Source: Lingula anatina
Lineage: Eukaryota > Brachiopoda > Lingulata > Lingulida > Lingulidae
DNA length: 64,000 bases
Assembly: GCF_001039355.2 (NCBI RefSeq)
Contig: NW_019775604.1
Location: forward strand, 210,173 to 274,172
Direction: 5' to 3'
The translations under genes and the position numbers were made by a program. Below are positions 25,591 to 38,260 of this stretch, piece after piece. How positions within the stretch are numbered: position 1 is the first letter of the stretch; each line of letters opens with the position of its first letter. The notes under the pieces were generated by a model. It was not told the DNA's origin, searched no databases, and was given only the letters and a program-made list of their open reading frames with translations.

Positions 25591-25771
25591 AACCCTACAA
25601 GTATTTTGCTCGAAACGTTACACATTTTAAAGTTCTGTGTAACTTGAACAAAAACATTCATCTATTTACTTCCACACGAAGGTTTTTTATTTTACGTTGT
25701 TGTACAAAATCATTATCATCATTATTTACTAGAGAATTGTAGAGTCCATAGAAAGACATTAAAGTAACAAC

Positions 25772-25810
<39 letters not shown>
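25772..25810. repeat. (AAT)n microsatellite
   Basis: About 13 perfect units. Confidence 0.95.
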
Positions 25811-25949
25811 TCCGATAATAAGCTTAATAATGACCCACGTTAAATAGCTGTTTTAACCGAAGCCGTAAATAAAACTGTCAGTTTTACACAATGCTACCGC
25901 AATGCATACAAACGTTCAGGGAAGATATCGCTTCTGCTGTATAGAATGT

Positions 25950-25975
25950 AAAAAAAAAAAAAAAAAAAAAAAAAA
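25950..25975. repeat. A(n) homopolymer
   Basis: About 26 consecutive A bases. No retroposed gene or tail-associated target duplication is evident beside it. Confidence 0.9.
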
Positions 25976-28579
25976 CTGATGAATTGGTAAACTGACTTCC
26001 ATCCGTCTTGCTCTTAATTCAAATATGCGCCGCATACACAACCATAAATCCGTTAGATGCCATTCTCAACTTGCCGCAGGGATTTTACCTCAAATAAATC
26101 GACAATTCTTGCACGCCATCTTGTACTGAGCGACAGAGCCATTCAGTGCAATTACCTTCACGGCATAAATTGCGATTTGTTTGTCTTCCCATGAATTTCA
26201 GTGGCTAGCTTTCACAGTTTTACATATACTTATACCCTGGTTTGTCCGAATATTGCATGCTTTTGAAAAAAGATACTATGAAAATGAGTTTCAAACTTTG
26301 GACTAAAATGTTCGTGAACTCAAGGAAATACGAAATAAAAGCCAACCTACATTTTGAATTAAACGAGACATGTAGACATTTCATTTCAATCTATACATGT
26401 TTTTAACAAAAGTCATAAAAGGTCACAACTCAAGCATATCATACCAGTAAATTTACATCACGATGACTGCTCATTCAAAATAATAATGAGTGTAAACAAT
26501 CAATAATTAAAAACTTAACAATAATGCATGCAAATATAATTATAGAACCACGAGAAAATGACATGAGATTTGACAAAGAGTCAGTGAAATGTACTGATCG
26601 TAAGTCACACCAAGGCAGGACTGAGACATAGGTTTATTACGCGTATCAGACTTTGTTTGGCTATATTAGTTAAAATTGGTTAAACTTGTATACAATAATT
26701 TGAATCGCTTTGCCCGTTTATCGCATTGTATGTGGGAATAATAATAATTAATAACCAACTAACTAACCACTGGTAGTGGAAGTACATGGCGTGTTGACGG
26801 CTCAATTTTAAAACTGTATTTTAGGGTAAAGTAATTAACTGTGATAAACGAAAAGAGCCACGTCACACACTATGACAAAATGTTAAGGGCGTATTACATT
26901 CAATTTGATCTAGTTAGGGAAAGCGCCAGGTTCAAATTACGCCCATTGTTTTTATTTATTTTTTTTATTGAATTTTGAAAACTGTCTACTTTTGTGCTTA
27001 ATTTGGTTATATTTTTTCATCAGTTGCTGTAAAGCATTACTTTTATAGAAACGGAAGACAGCCATATTTTCTATTAAATGAAAATCGTCTTCACCCATAT
27101 CGAAGTTAACTTGTGTCAACATACTAGTAACACCAACAATACTCGAAGGCAGCATTTGATAAGGTGATGACAATTTCATTTAAGCAATACTGCAAACTAC
27201 AAAAAAAAAAAAAAAGAAAAAAAAACTTACGTTACGTTAATCAAGAGCCCGTCATAACTTATAGGTCACGTCCCTTTTATTGTGGAAAACTTACTGAAAT
27301 ATGAAAATCCTCGCCATTGTCTTTTCATAAAATTGTAGAAACCAAAAAGTTTAAAACGTCTCATTCAAAAGATCAACAAGACCAAAGTAGAAGGTTATGG
27401 CATATCAGCAAATCAAGCGCCCGTCATAAGTAATAAATGCTGTGAAAGGATGTGGAACAGCAAGCAGCACCCGATTGTGTTTAAAAAAAAACAACCTATG
27501 TTAATACGGAATGTATCAAATGAAGCCGGGGTAAGATCTACCGAAGAAAAAAAAACTAGTGGCCAAATAACGTTAACTGAACTCAGCTAGTTCTCTAGAT
27601 ACACACCAAATACGATCGTACAAATACAAATTTTCTCGGCAGGAAACACAGTGTTGAGATGGCCCCCCCTAACCCACCCACCCATCCATTCACTGTTGAC
27701 AGTAAGTTAATGGCACTATAGGAAAAAAAATCAAAAGATAATATCCCGATGCCTCACCTGGGCGCTCACGGGGAGGACGGTATTGCTGGATTTCATGACT
27801 GGAAGCGTTATCACGATACTGATGCACCGAAACCGCCATGAAAATAGTAGTAATTTATGTCAGTGCAAAGTGATTATGCGTTCAGTCAATATTCAGGGGG
27901 AGAGCGAAAGCTGAGGAAAAAAAATCCCTAAAATATTCAACCCTCGGAGAGTATGTGTTCAGATTTACATTTCTTTCCAGTGGAAGTTTGATTTTTGGCC
28001 ACAGTGCATTAGACCCAACCAATGGCGTTATCTGAATCATGCAAATTCGAGATAGTAGAACCATGTTCATTGGTCTTCCCGAAATAACAAGATGTCCAAC
28101 TGCACTGCGGTAACCTCACTCGCACGCATTCACCTTTTCGAATGATGTGATGTGTGACCCGGGAGAGAGTAACACATTGTATTTATATAATTTTTGCATT
28201 TGATTGGCTCACAATTTGACTTGCCCTCTTTAAACGCAGCATTGTCTCAAGACGCACTGGGGAATACAATTGATGTCGGTTCCAGCAATCAGGGTTGGTG
28301 ACAAGCCTCTACCTACACTTGCACCTGTGACGGGCCTTTGGCACATTTAGGATAAAAAAAACATGAGGGCGGGGGGGGGGTGCTGATAATTATGGAAAAA
28401 TTGTCATTTCCAAAATAATATAGCCAATAAAATGAACATATTTTATAACAGCAAGAGGAATTGTCCTTTCCTTACCATTTTCGCCCCCCCCCCCACCTAA
28501 GAGCGCTAACAACGCATCTAACGAGTCGGGCGGCGCGCAGAATTAATGCCACTGAAAAGTATACTTCTCTAAACATTCT

Positions 28580-28842
28580 GGGCCCAGTTTTATAAAGGAC
28601 GTTTAGCACTAACCAGTGGATAAGCCTAACCAGTGGATAAATTCTCCTAACACCCATTGACTAAAAGATGGTTAAATTGTGTTTTATATACAGTCTTCTA
28701 ACGGAAAACAGCCAATTAGTTAACTGGCCAGTGTTTGACTGGATTAAATAATTATTTAAAGGTCAGTTTACTAACAGACTATTAAGGTCTGGTTAGAGTT
28801 AAACACTGGTTAGTGCTAAACGTCCTTTATAAAACTGGGCCC
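28580..28842. mobile_element. MITE with GGGCCCAG terminal inverted repeats
   Basis: The left end, starting GGGCCCAGTTTTATAAAGGA at 28580, is repeated as an exact reverse complement ending at 28842; the perfect match extends for about 39 bases. Weaker complementarity continues inward through repeated CTAACCAGTGG-like words, so most of the 263-base unit can fold back. It has no open reading frame, as expected for a miniature inverted-repeat element moved by a transposase encoded elsewhere. Flanking bases do not show an unambiguous target-site duplication, so the superfamily is not assigned. It is the only copy in the window. Confidence 0.9.
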
Positions 28843-31191
28843 TGGTGGTGTATCAACTTAAACGTTAATTAGCATTTCCCTTAAACAACAAAACTTTGAA
28901 GTCAGCACGGTAATCGAATTCACTAAAAAATCCGATAAACGTCGGCGGCTATCAAATACACGTACATAAAATCTCGGGTTACAATTTTGAACTCTGCAGC
29001 TATTCCAGTAGTCTGAATATTCAATAACCAATAAAACTGGCCACTGAACTTTTGGTGACACGGTTGCCAAAAGGTGTTGGGAGCCCGTTATATGTATCTA
29101 ATTACAGCGTTACGTGCTCTGTCCCATGTTCAGACTTGTGACTAGAGGGTTATTGAGTACAGAGGAAAGACTGACAACGAAATGTCGTCCGGGACTTCTG
29201 TACCAGCTTGCTTTCGAGATAGATAACTACATGTGCTAAAACTGCAGTGTCACTTACGCACAAGAATTAAGAATAAAAAAGCTCAACCATCGTTGCGTAA
29301 CCAACAACCATAACTCTTCCACTGCATTTCTGAAAGGTTCACTTTCATTTCTGTCCTTGCTCCCTGGGGCATGAATAGAAAAAATATTGCACAACCTCTC
29401 TTGTCGTACCATTCTCTAAATTCTCCGTTTTTTTTTTTTGTTATATTTTTTGCTATTGTGGCTTTCCTCTCCTAGATTTATGTTGTTAGAATTAGTAATT
29501 ATAATGCATGAACTCATTACCAAGGTTTTAAAGCTCTGATGCAAGACATTTTCTTAACTTCTCATTCTTTTCTAATTAGCTTCCTGCTTGCATTTGTTTT
29601 TGTCTGATTGATAACCATTCACAGTGCACGTACCCAAGAATTAGTGAACCTCTTCTTGTCCTATTGTCCAGTGAGCTCTAACATTTTGTGCTAAAGTTGT
29701 TTATTTCTTCACGAAAATATAAAGCCTTTGATCCAATAATCTCAAGCAGAGGATGTGCGTTTCACATGGGCATTTTCGGTCACTTTTAGAAATGTTAGAT
29801 TTTGTTATATATATGTAAGCAATCGCCACGGATTAATCACGTTAAAGATAATTCTTTTCAATGATGGTTTCACTAGTGGCTTATTTAGCAAATGGCCCCA
29901 ATAACGTCTCATCAAGTTATGTTTTAAACCACTAGATTTCGTTTTCGGCTATAAAACTTACTTTCAAATTTCAAAATTGATACATTTATCGTAAACAACT
30001 AAGATATGCATTTGCTCTGCTTCATAAAAATGCTGTCTATACTCTTTTCCTGTATAACTTGGATTGCATATAGTATTTATTTATTTATTAACTTAACATG
30101 TGAACATATAGGTATATAAATCACCCGCCCTCATGAGCTTATAAAACACCGAAGTTTGTACATTTATAAAACATAGGTTAAGGTCTTAATTATAAAAATT
30201 ATGGACAATATAGACAAAACGTGGCCTTTCTCCATTACCTGTAGATAGCCAAACAGGCCTATACTAGGTCCTAGATTTGACATTGTTCTCTATCTTCTTT
30301 TTCTTCTGACATTTTGCAGATGAGCAATTTCCAGACTTTTGGCGCGTCTACTTATATGTTTTATAAGATATGCCTATCAAATACTTCAGATTTCCGAACG
30401 TTTTGTTACTGAACAATACCTAGTTAATCAATAGGTCTATCATTGTGTTTTTAATTTGTTGGTCATGGAGTTTGTCGAGGAATCGCACTTAGTTCCTGTA
30501 AACATATTTGTTTGCATAAAATAAAGAGTAATAATAATTCCTCTTCTATAAAATTTGGTGTTTGTATTTAAAAATGAAATTTAAAATCTTAGGTAAGCAA
30601 TCATTTTAAAAAGGGTAGATGCAAGAATAAGGGAAATGACAGTGGATAAACAAAAATTAGATAAGACATAAAATAAAATATATGGAATGTTGTGGAATGA
30701 AATGGACTGAAAAAAATAGAAAATAAAAAATATTAATAATTAAAGAAAATAGAAAAGGTATGATATGATATGATTTGTTATGATATGACATGACATGATA
30801 TGAAATAAAATGCAATGAAATAAACCCGGCTCACATAGATGATCCCGGTGCTTATTCATTGCCCTTTTAATGGCGCTTATATCACAAACTAGTGCGATAT
30901 AGATCTCAGAAATAAGGGGAATTAATTAGCATTAGCGATTGACACCTTGATAGAGAGGGGACAATTCTGGCAGGTGCACGTAGGTGTGACCCTGCTATGA
31001 ATACGACAATTAATCACGTTAGCTAGACATGTGTCATCCCACGAAGATTATGCAGAACTGCGTGTCTTTAGATATTAAAATTGAATGTATCTGTTTTAAT
31101 TGTCCTTTGAATTAGCAGAGCTGACGAATATACATGTACGAATATTCAACCAAAAGGGCAATTTAGTCAGCTCTATCCTATTAATTGTATC

Positions 31192-31261
31192 CGTCTGTAT
31201 ATTCGCTGAATATGATAATCAGCATACAAACTAGACAGCAAAGCTAGCGAATATACAGACG
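31192..31261. repeat. Inverted repeat with 16-bp perfect arms
   Basis: CGTCTGTATATTCGCT (31192-31207) and its exact reverse complement (31246-31261) flank a 38-base spacer. A related GACGAATATAC word occurs just upstream near 31121. Possibly the remnant of a small inverted-repeat element. Confidence 0.7.
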
Positions 31262-33447
31262 CTTACCTAAAAAAAGGGGTGGGATGGGGTGCGGTTCAAG
31301 GAAGTCTACCCTAATGAAAACAGCACCTCAGCAAATAATGCAAAATACCCTGGTATGTCCCGTTTTTTAATTCATGCAGTGGTGAACCAAAGGCATGGTG
31401 TCGTTTTCTTTCATGAAGATGCATTCCAAGTCATTTTTTTGCCACAAAGACTGCCAAATGCCACCATACAGTTTCAAATGATATAACTAAGAGAATTACC
31501 GGAAGGCACCTTTTCATATTACCCGAAAAATGATATTTGGACTTTTTTTCAGCTTGCTTTTTGTTCTATATATAAATGGGCAGATAAGTAGGTCAAATTT
31601 ACGACCAAAATGTTGAAAAAAGATGCAGTTTAAACATCTTTTATAGCTAACGGAGTGAGCAATTCGCTTATTTCTTGGCATGTCGACTTTATTTGAGTCG
31701 TTTAAGAAACTAGTAAAAGTAGTTTATATGTGTTATTGGGAATCCGCGCTCCACCTACGCTCGGTTAAAATATACCTTTAATCACGACTCTTCTGTATCA
31801 ACCTTCCTGCGTGAACGGTATAAAACACTACAGCCTCAGATGCTTATTATGATCAGACTAATTTCCGCCTAGACACAATTTTATTTATTTTTTACTATTT
31901 AAGGAGAAAAAACAAGGGATCGGCAGTTAACTCTACACATGCACCAAGCGAACTATGGAAAAATATACATGTACGAAAAAGAAAATAAACAATCCAATTA
32001 TGTTGATTTCCGACCTAGACCTTTATCTGCATAAAAAGGAATCAGTAAATGGGAAGCGGAGAAGAGCGAAAATGAAAACGCTGTCATTATCTGGCGGAAT
32101 ACGCATGAACAAATAAAGAAATACACTGACAATGCATGCTTACCGATAACGGTACAATGCAATTTAAGGAATCAACAGTAAACCATATTCAGGGACGTAT
32201 AAAATTCGTTGTATACACATTCATCTTTTCCTCCGAAACGGCCGCAGTTTTTTTTTCAAAATCTGATAAGCCTGTATCATTAATCTGCGTAAAGATTCAT
32301 TACAATTCACCAAACATGAACAAACCGATTCTGGAATTCACTTTCTGAATAGCTTACAATGTTGAGTTGACGCTGCTGAGCCCGCCGTGGGTGTTGTCAT
32401 GAAAATAAAGTTAAACTCTCATCAATATTGTAAACCCACATTGATTTGCTTTCCATATCTTAATACATCCGTTATGTTTTGATGTGTCCCTGAGGCACGC
32501 AGCTATGAGCTTTTCCATTTTCTCGACTTATGCCGAGTATGCCAAGTTTTTTACCAGTACACTGAGTTAAGTACGCGTACACATGTACCCTCACAGTCCA
32601 ATTTTAGAAATAAATGCACTCGGTTATTTACCTGAACATACCAACAACATATGTTGTACACTCTCGTTGTAGTCCACAGAACATAGCGTAACATCCACGG
32701 GTACGATTATCGAGTCTTTTGCAGTGCTTGGAATATTTTACGGATCCATTTGCTTCCGAAGTGGATGCTGCTTAATGAGACCTCAGCACTGCGCTGTGTA
32801 TACAGTATGTAACTATCACTGCACACTGAAGCCTGATCAAATTAAAAGTCACTGCAATTTTCACGTGCTCACATCAGCATTGCGGAGTCTCGACCTCGTT
32901 CCTTTTCAATGTCCATCTATTGCACAAAACTGCTAACTATCATTTTGTAAGGCTTTGTAAAGAAAATAAATCTAACACAACACTTTGCCAGCATTACGTC
33001 TCATAAGGTGCATGTTCCATTATCCTACAGTTCCCCGGCAACGTGTTTTAGTGATAGAAACATTGCTTGGAAAGAATTACTCACATACACCATGTAGTCT
33101 CATGGTGGTGCCCTCAGCATATCCGTTATTGTTTTTGTTGCATAGCCCGTGATTCTTGCTTAACCAGTTATGATATACAAATGACAGAGCTCTATTCTTC
33201 ACAAAACGCATCCTGGCTTGTGAAGTACTTAATAATAATAATAACAAAAAGGAAATATAATCAAAATGACATGCTGTTTTTACTGTAAGAACGATATCGC
33301 TGAAGTAATTTTTAATTTGACCTTTTTGCAGACGCTGGCATGGGGATGCGGGTTTAAGACTCGATAATCTAATTTTCATCCCGCTTCATTTCCAAATAGT
33401 TAATGACTTGATTAAGCATTATATTGCTGTCAGGGTTATTCAGTACT

Positions 33448-33450
<3 letters not shown>

Positions 33451-33486
<36 letters not shown>

Positions 33487-33565
33487 GCGTGTGTGTGATT
33501 GTACATGTACACTGTACGTATGGATATGTACATATACGTGCGTGTAGGGGGGGCACTGTGCGTGC

Positions 33566-33608
<43 letters not shown>

Positions 33609-33609
33609 G
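33451..33609. repeat. Compound (CT)n...(GT)n(GA)n tract
   Basis: Thirty bases of CT (33451-33480) are followed by a GT-rich spacer with a TACATGTA palindrome and a G run, then (GT)n at about 33566-33584 and (GA)n to 33609. The CT and GA tracts are complementary and could form a long stem; each is also a homopurine-homopyrimidine mirror repeat. Confidence 0.85.
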
Positions 33610-35653
33610 TAAAGTCCAATTTTAGAAATAAATGGAACATAGGAAGGAACATGTAAACGCCTTAATCGACAGTTTGCAGTAATAAAAAGAAAATAAATGA
33701 TGCGGAACAATGTCTCACCTGACAGAAGCACAGATATAGACAAAAATAAAACTACTTCCTGCAGCTAAACCCTGTCATTTAAATATATTCATACACACAC
33801 AATCGCTACATAGAATGATACTCACCGGCGTGTATCACTTAACCAATTAATATCGGGATGCCAATCGGGAATACAGAATCAATGCGCAAAAGATAAATAA
33901 GGTGCACTAAGTGCACGCAGACAACGGCGTCACCGATTAAGTGCATCCCGAGCGTCTATCACGAGCAACATGTATAATAACCCATTAACTGTTACTCCGT
34001 GGCCCATATAAACAGGGTTCTGAATCACGTCGCAGTGCGGGAGCCAATAGCAGTTCGTCATACCGTGTTCACATTTTGAATGACATCGAAAAAAATGTCC
34101 ATCCTCAAATGTCTCCGTCCAGTGTAAAATGACGTCGTCGCATTTACATATTGCAAAATAAATGGGTTCTCAAAGCACGTTAATCCAACAACAAGTAGTA
34201 TTACACGCAGAATGTTTCAGTTAAATGTCAATCAAACTGTGCATTATAACTATTGTCCTCCTCTTATCATATTGGTCATTGGTCATTATTCGGTCACCTA
34301 CTTATATATCAGAGACAAATGAGTAGATTGGTACCACACCGAGACCTAACGTCTGTGGTAGCTATAATGGCATTTAATTGAGTACTGATAGGGTCATAAC
34401 TCGATCTAGTTGCTGTGACAAAAAGGCGAATATGTCATTAGGAGAGGCACTAATGACTATGCACCAATATGTACACGGATGAGTATAAAGTTGGTTTTGT
34501 TAACCACAAGGAGGTGACGGTAAATGACACGAAAAGGAATTATTAACGTTTAAGCAACATAAATACATGTATCAATTTGTTTTATTATGTAAGACTGGAA
34601 ATGTAGACGAAATTTTTCGTCTTTTTTGTCAGAGTGCCAATATAACATTTCAATAACAGTGGCACCTGACATTTTACAAATTTTAATGAACATATTTTGA
34701 ATATGCTAACCATGATTTATCAGCATAATGCTTCAAAAGGATTTCTATGCTTTTGATATTAATTGGCATGTAGGTGAAGAAATGGTAAAAGTATTAACAC
34801 TTTTTTTTTAATTTAGCCTGTTTATGTCAAATATGGTTTGCAACTAGAGCTGTTTTTGTATATCTAAACACGGCCTCTTGTACTAAATGCGTACATTATC
34901 ATGATGTCGACACGATATATATTTCATTAGTCAGCACTGCTGTGTCAGAGAGATTTTGTTAAAGGTTAAGTTTCCCCGATAAAGTTTCCTCTGTTCCTAC
35001 TTCAATAAAATACTTATCATCGATTTGGAACCTTTTAAATATTTTGAATGTCTACACTGCAATTGCCGAAGTATTTATCTTTCTAATTTGAGGTAATGCA
35101 GCTGTAATTGGAAACTTTGTTTGATAGCTTAAGCGACATTTAAGGTCGCTTATGACATCTTGGCAGGCGCTTGGTAAACAGACATGTAATTATAAATAAC
35201 TCAAATGGTAGATTTTGTAATTGATCATATTTTCTGGAATTGCAATCATGTGACATAGGAAATTGATGCCGTAGATCTGCTACATAATACAGCAACATAT
35301 TTACTGCATATTTTTAATATCTTCATGATATTCCATTCTCTGATGGTTTATGTGAGACTTATTCACTGACACCTGAGCGATATGCATGCAGGCCCACGCC
35401 AGAACAAGTCGAGCATCAGCGGGATTATTCAAGGCATATATCCCGACGGGGTGGCAGTGTGTTATTTGAAAAAAAAGTACCAGAATTTTACGTAAAATAT
35501 ACCTAAAACCGAATAAAACGTACAGCTACATGTATAACACCACAATCACAAATGATCTCTAGTTAGAGGCATGCATATATACAGGTCTACAATGAAACAA
35601 CAAACAATGTAATATGTTACCTGTAATTTTTTAATATAAAAATAAAGTATATC

Positions 35654-35845
35654 TCAGTTTAATATCTTGAACTCAGTTTTAAGGAGTTTTGATTGGGTGG
35701 AAGTCAAGTCGAAGTTACTAGTAGATGAAATTCCGCTTGTTTGGTCTTTGAAGCGATAATGGTTTGAGTCATAAGTAAAGTCTCTCCATGTTTGATCTGG
35801 ATTCAAATAAAAATGTGGATACACTGGGCGTGCACTGTTCTTCAT
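35654..35845 (-). CDS. Unrecognised 63-residue open frame (weak candidate)
   Basis: The frame runs from ATG at 35843-35845 to a stop at 35654. It has a mixed, soluble-looking composition (aromatic, Asn/Asp and Ser/Thr rich) rather than the hydrophobic AT-driven composition of most chance frames here. There is no signal peptide, membrane segment or known motif. No splice or polyadenylation context makes it convincing. It could be an exon fragment or chance. Confidence 0.12.
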   Translation of the reverse strand: MKNSARPVYPHFYLNPDQTWRDFTYDSNHYRFKDQTSGISSTSNFDLTSTQSKLLKTEFKILN

Positions 35846-35929
35846 AGCTTAAAGGTTTTATTTCGTCTCGGTTTCAGTGTCACCTTACTTGCTGCGGTTA
35901 CATTTGAACATATTATTTGATTTATATAA

Positions 35930-36040
35930 TATATATCTTAACTATTTTTATTTATAAACTTCTTTGTATTTTATGTTGTACAGTCTATTGAACATTTTAT
36001 GGATTTTAGACTCGAAATAAATATATTATATTATTATTAT
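35930..36040 (+). repeat. Possible retroelement 3' tail, copy B
   Basis: Shares ordered blocks with 3250-3362 (see that entry), including AGTCTA, GAACAT, GGATTT and AAATATATTAT, then ends in ATT repeats. Divergence from copy A shows that both are old. Confidence 0.35.
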
Positions 36041-36163
36041 GAAATTTCTACTATTAGGAACATTATCGTAGCTGCAACTTTAATGACTTGAATTGTCCCC
36101 ATGTCATTTTCCAACATATTCGGAATTTGTATTTCTAAGAATATTAAATGTTGTCTTCTAATA

Positions 36164-36254
36164 ATTATATTATATTATATTATATTATATTATATTATAT
36201 TATATTATATTATATTATATTATATTATATTATATTATATTATATTATATTATA
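36164..36254. repeat. (ATATT)n microsatellite
   Basis: About 18 uninterrupted pentanucleotide units, the longest perfect tandem repeat in the window. Confidence 0.95.
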
Positions 36255-37487
36255 TAATTTTATGCATTGAAGCCCAATGAAAGCAAAGAGAAATCAAAAT
36301 GTTTACTGAAGCAAAAATGAATAAATAGATTAGGCAAAGTAAATTAAAAAAGAAAGAATTTCGAGAACAGCGAATCAAAGAGCAATCAAGCAATCAAGCC
36401 TGAGATATCTCTATGAGTCACAACATGTAAGGTAAGTTAGACATATGTTTAACACTAAGCTTTAAAATTTATTTAAACAGTTGTATGATTAGATTAAGAT
36501 TACTTTTTTATCAATGTATCAAAGTATTTAATGTACGCAGTCAGTCAAATCCTACATTATTTACAATCAATTACACTGTATCGCTTTGGTCAGACAATAT
36601 ATATAATAGGAAATATACTAACTAACTATGATGCCTGCACTGTACCGAATATTAAACCTAGCCAGAACAAATTGGTACATTTCAAAGTTCCATAAGTTAG
36701 TAGAAGAGCATGCATATAATTTTTGTTATAGAAACATTTGAAATAGCCAAATAAAATAATTTAACACCAGTTCATAGGCCACTGAAAATAAACAATGAAG
36801 ACTTTCTAAAGACATCCTGCATCACAACTGGATTCTTGTGATTGACTTCGCACTCATTTACCCTTCACATTGGCCTCAGGCGCTTAAATCTTCGCATTGC
36901 ATGAGGAACTATTTTTATTTCCTTATCTCAATATTTTATCTCGGTCGTTTGTCAAAAAGATATATGAAAACGCATGGTATATCCTGACTTTCTCTTTTCA
37001 AGAACCATCAGCTTTGGGGAACACTATTTAACTTATTATTCTACATATAAGGAGCTCGAAAATTCCAACAGAATTTATAAGTATATAGTTACACTTGCCA
37101 AAGGCTTAATTTCAGTGATAATGTATATTATATGACGCGCACTTGAATTTTCTATAGCAATTTGCCTAAGGATATGCTGGCTATGAAAATTAAAGAGAAT
37201 GCAATATTTCATAACAGATAATACTGGTATGTTTATCTGTAACACAGGTGTATTTTAAATGTGAAACCCAAAATTACCAAACAGTACATCAGAGCTATAA
37301 ATAACACTAGAAATATGCAACAAAAGTAAATATTTTGCAAAGGAGTGACAATGACTGATTTCCTTCACCAAACACCCTAAAAAGCATGACACACAAAACA
37401 AAAAGAACACCAGTGATTGTTGTTGTGACACAGCAGCTTGAATGAATTTTTTTCTATATCAAGGTTCTCTTTATGTAACGTCTTGTA

Positions 37488-37600
37488 CCCCCCCCCCCCC
37501 CCCCCCGGGCTGGGGGGGGGGGGAGAAAACCCCCCAAAAATTTTTTTTTTATAATTAAAAAAAAATTCCTTTGTGATATAAATAACATTCTCACGGTGTG
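37488..37600. repeat. Left flank of the gap, homologous to the right flank
   Basis: A C run (37488-37506) followed by a G run, then TATAATTAAAAAAAAATTCC and TTGTGATATAA leading to ATTCTCACGG. The same order recurs at 38146-38260. This suggests that the two contig ends overlap but were not joined across the C/G homopolymers. Confidence 0.85.
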
Positions 37601-38126
37601 NNNNNNNNNNNNNNNNNNNNNNNNNNNNNNNNNNNNNNNNNNNNNNNNNNNNNNNNNNNNNNNNNNNNNNNNNNNNNNNNNNNNNNNNNNNNNNNNNNNN
37701 NNNNNNNNNNNNNNNNNNNNNNNNNNNNNNNNNNNNNNNNNNNNNNNNNNNNNNNNNNNNNNNNNNNNNNNNNNNNNNNNNNNNNNNNNNNNNNNNNNNN
37801 NNNNNNNNNNNNNNNNNNNNNNNNNNNNNNNNNNNNNNNNNNNNNNNNNNNNNNNNNNNNNNNNNNNNNNNNNNNNNNNNNNNNNNNNNNNNNNNNNNNN
37901 NNNNNNNNNNNNNNNNNNNNNNNNNNNNNNNNNNNNNNNNNNNNNNNNNNNNNNNNNNNNNNNNNNNNNNNNNNNNNNNNNNNNNNNNNNNNNNNNNNNN
38001 NNNNNNNNNNNNNNNNNNNNNNNNNNNNNNNNNNNNNNNNNNNNNNNNNNNNNNNNNNNNNNNNNNNNNNNNNNNNNNNNNNNNNNNNNNNNNNNNNNNN
38101 NNNNNNNNNNNNNNNNNNNNNNNNNN
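37601..38126. other. Assembly gap (526 N)
   Basis: Unknown sequence. Because both flanks are copies of one another, the true gap may be absent or of quite different size. Apparent reading frames through it are meaningless. Confidence 0.98.
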
Positions 38127-38145
38127 TTTTTTTTTGAAACGTTTT

Positions 38146-38260
38146 CCCCCCCCCCCCCCCCCCCCCGGGGGGGGGTGGGGTGAAATAACCCCGCCATAAA
38201 TATTGTTTGTATAATTAAAAAAAAATTCCGTTGTGATATAAGTACATTCTCACGGTTGTG
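38146..38260. repeat. Right flank of the gap, homologous to the left flank
   Basis: C run, G run, TATAATTAAAAAAAAATTCC, TTGTGATATAA and ATTCTCACGG occur in the same order and strand as at 37488-37600, with scattered differences concentrated around the homopolymers. Confidence 0.85.

Larger units (their letters stand above)
23036..28579. other. Non-coding region, no supported gene
   Basis: Contains C runs near 23097-23106 and 25280-25292, TA and TAA microsatellites, A runs and palindromes at 23633-23686. Short frames around 24751-25470 have somewhat higher G+C but no recognisable domain, and none is supported as an exon. Confidence 0.5.
28843..37487. other. Non-coding region, no supported gene
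   Basis: Contains an inverted repeat at 31192-31261, a (TGATA)-rich patch near 30757-30800, a 22-base direct repeat (32595, 33613), a CT/GT/GA compound tract at 33451-33609, a possible retroelement tail near 35930-36040 and an ATATT microsatellite at 36164-36254. Exons are not evident, apart from a weak 63-codon frame at 35654-35845. Confidence 0.5.

Noticed and set aside
25225-25630. Overlapping plus-strand frames ending in a poly Ile/Tyr run
   Set aside because: The tails are translations of the (TA)n microsatellite, and the two frames compete over the same DNA with no domain.
26930-26945. GGTTCAAATTAC, resembling a tRNA B box
   Set aside because: No matching A box or cloverleaf stems are found at the right distance.
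33440-33743. Frames with SLSLSL/THTHTH/RERERE repeats
   Set aside because: Direct translations of the CT, GT and GA microsatellites.
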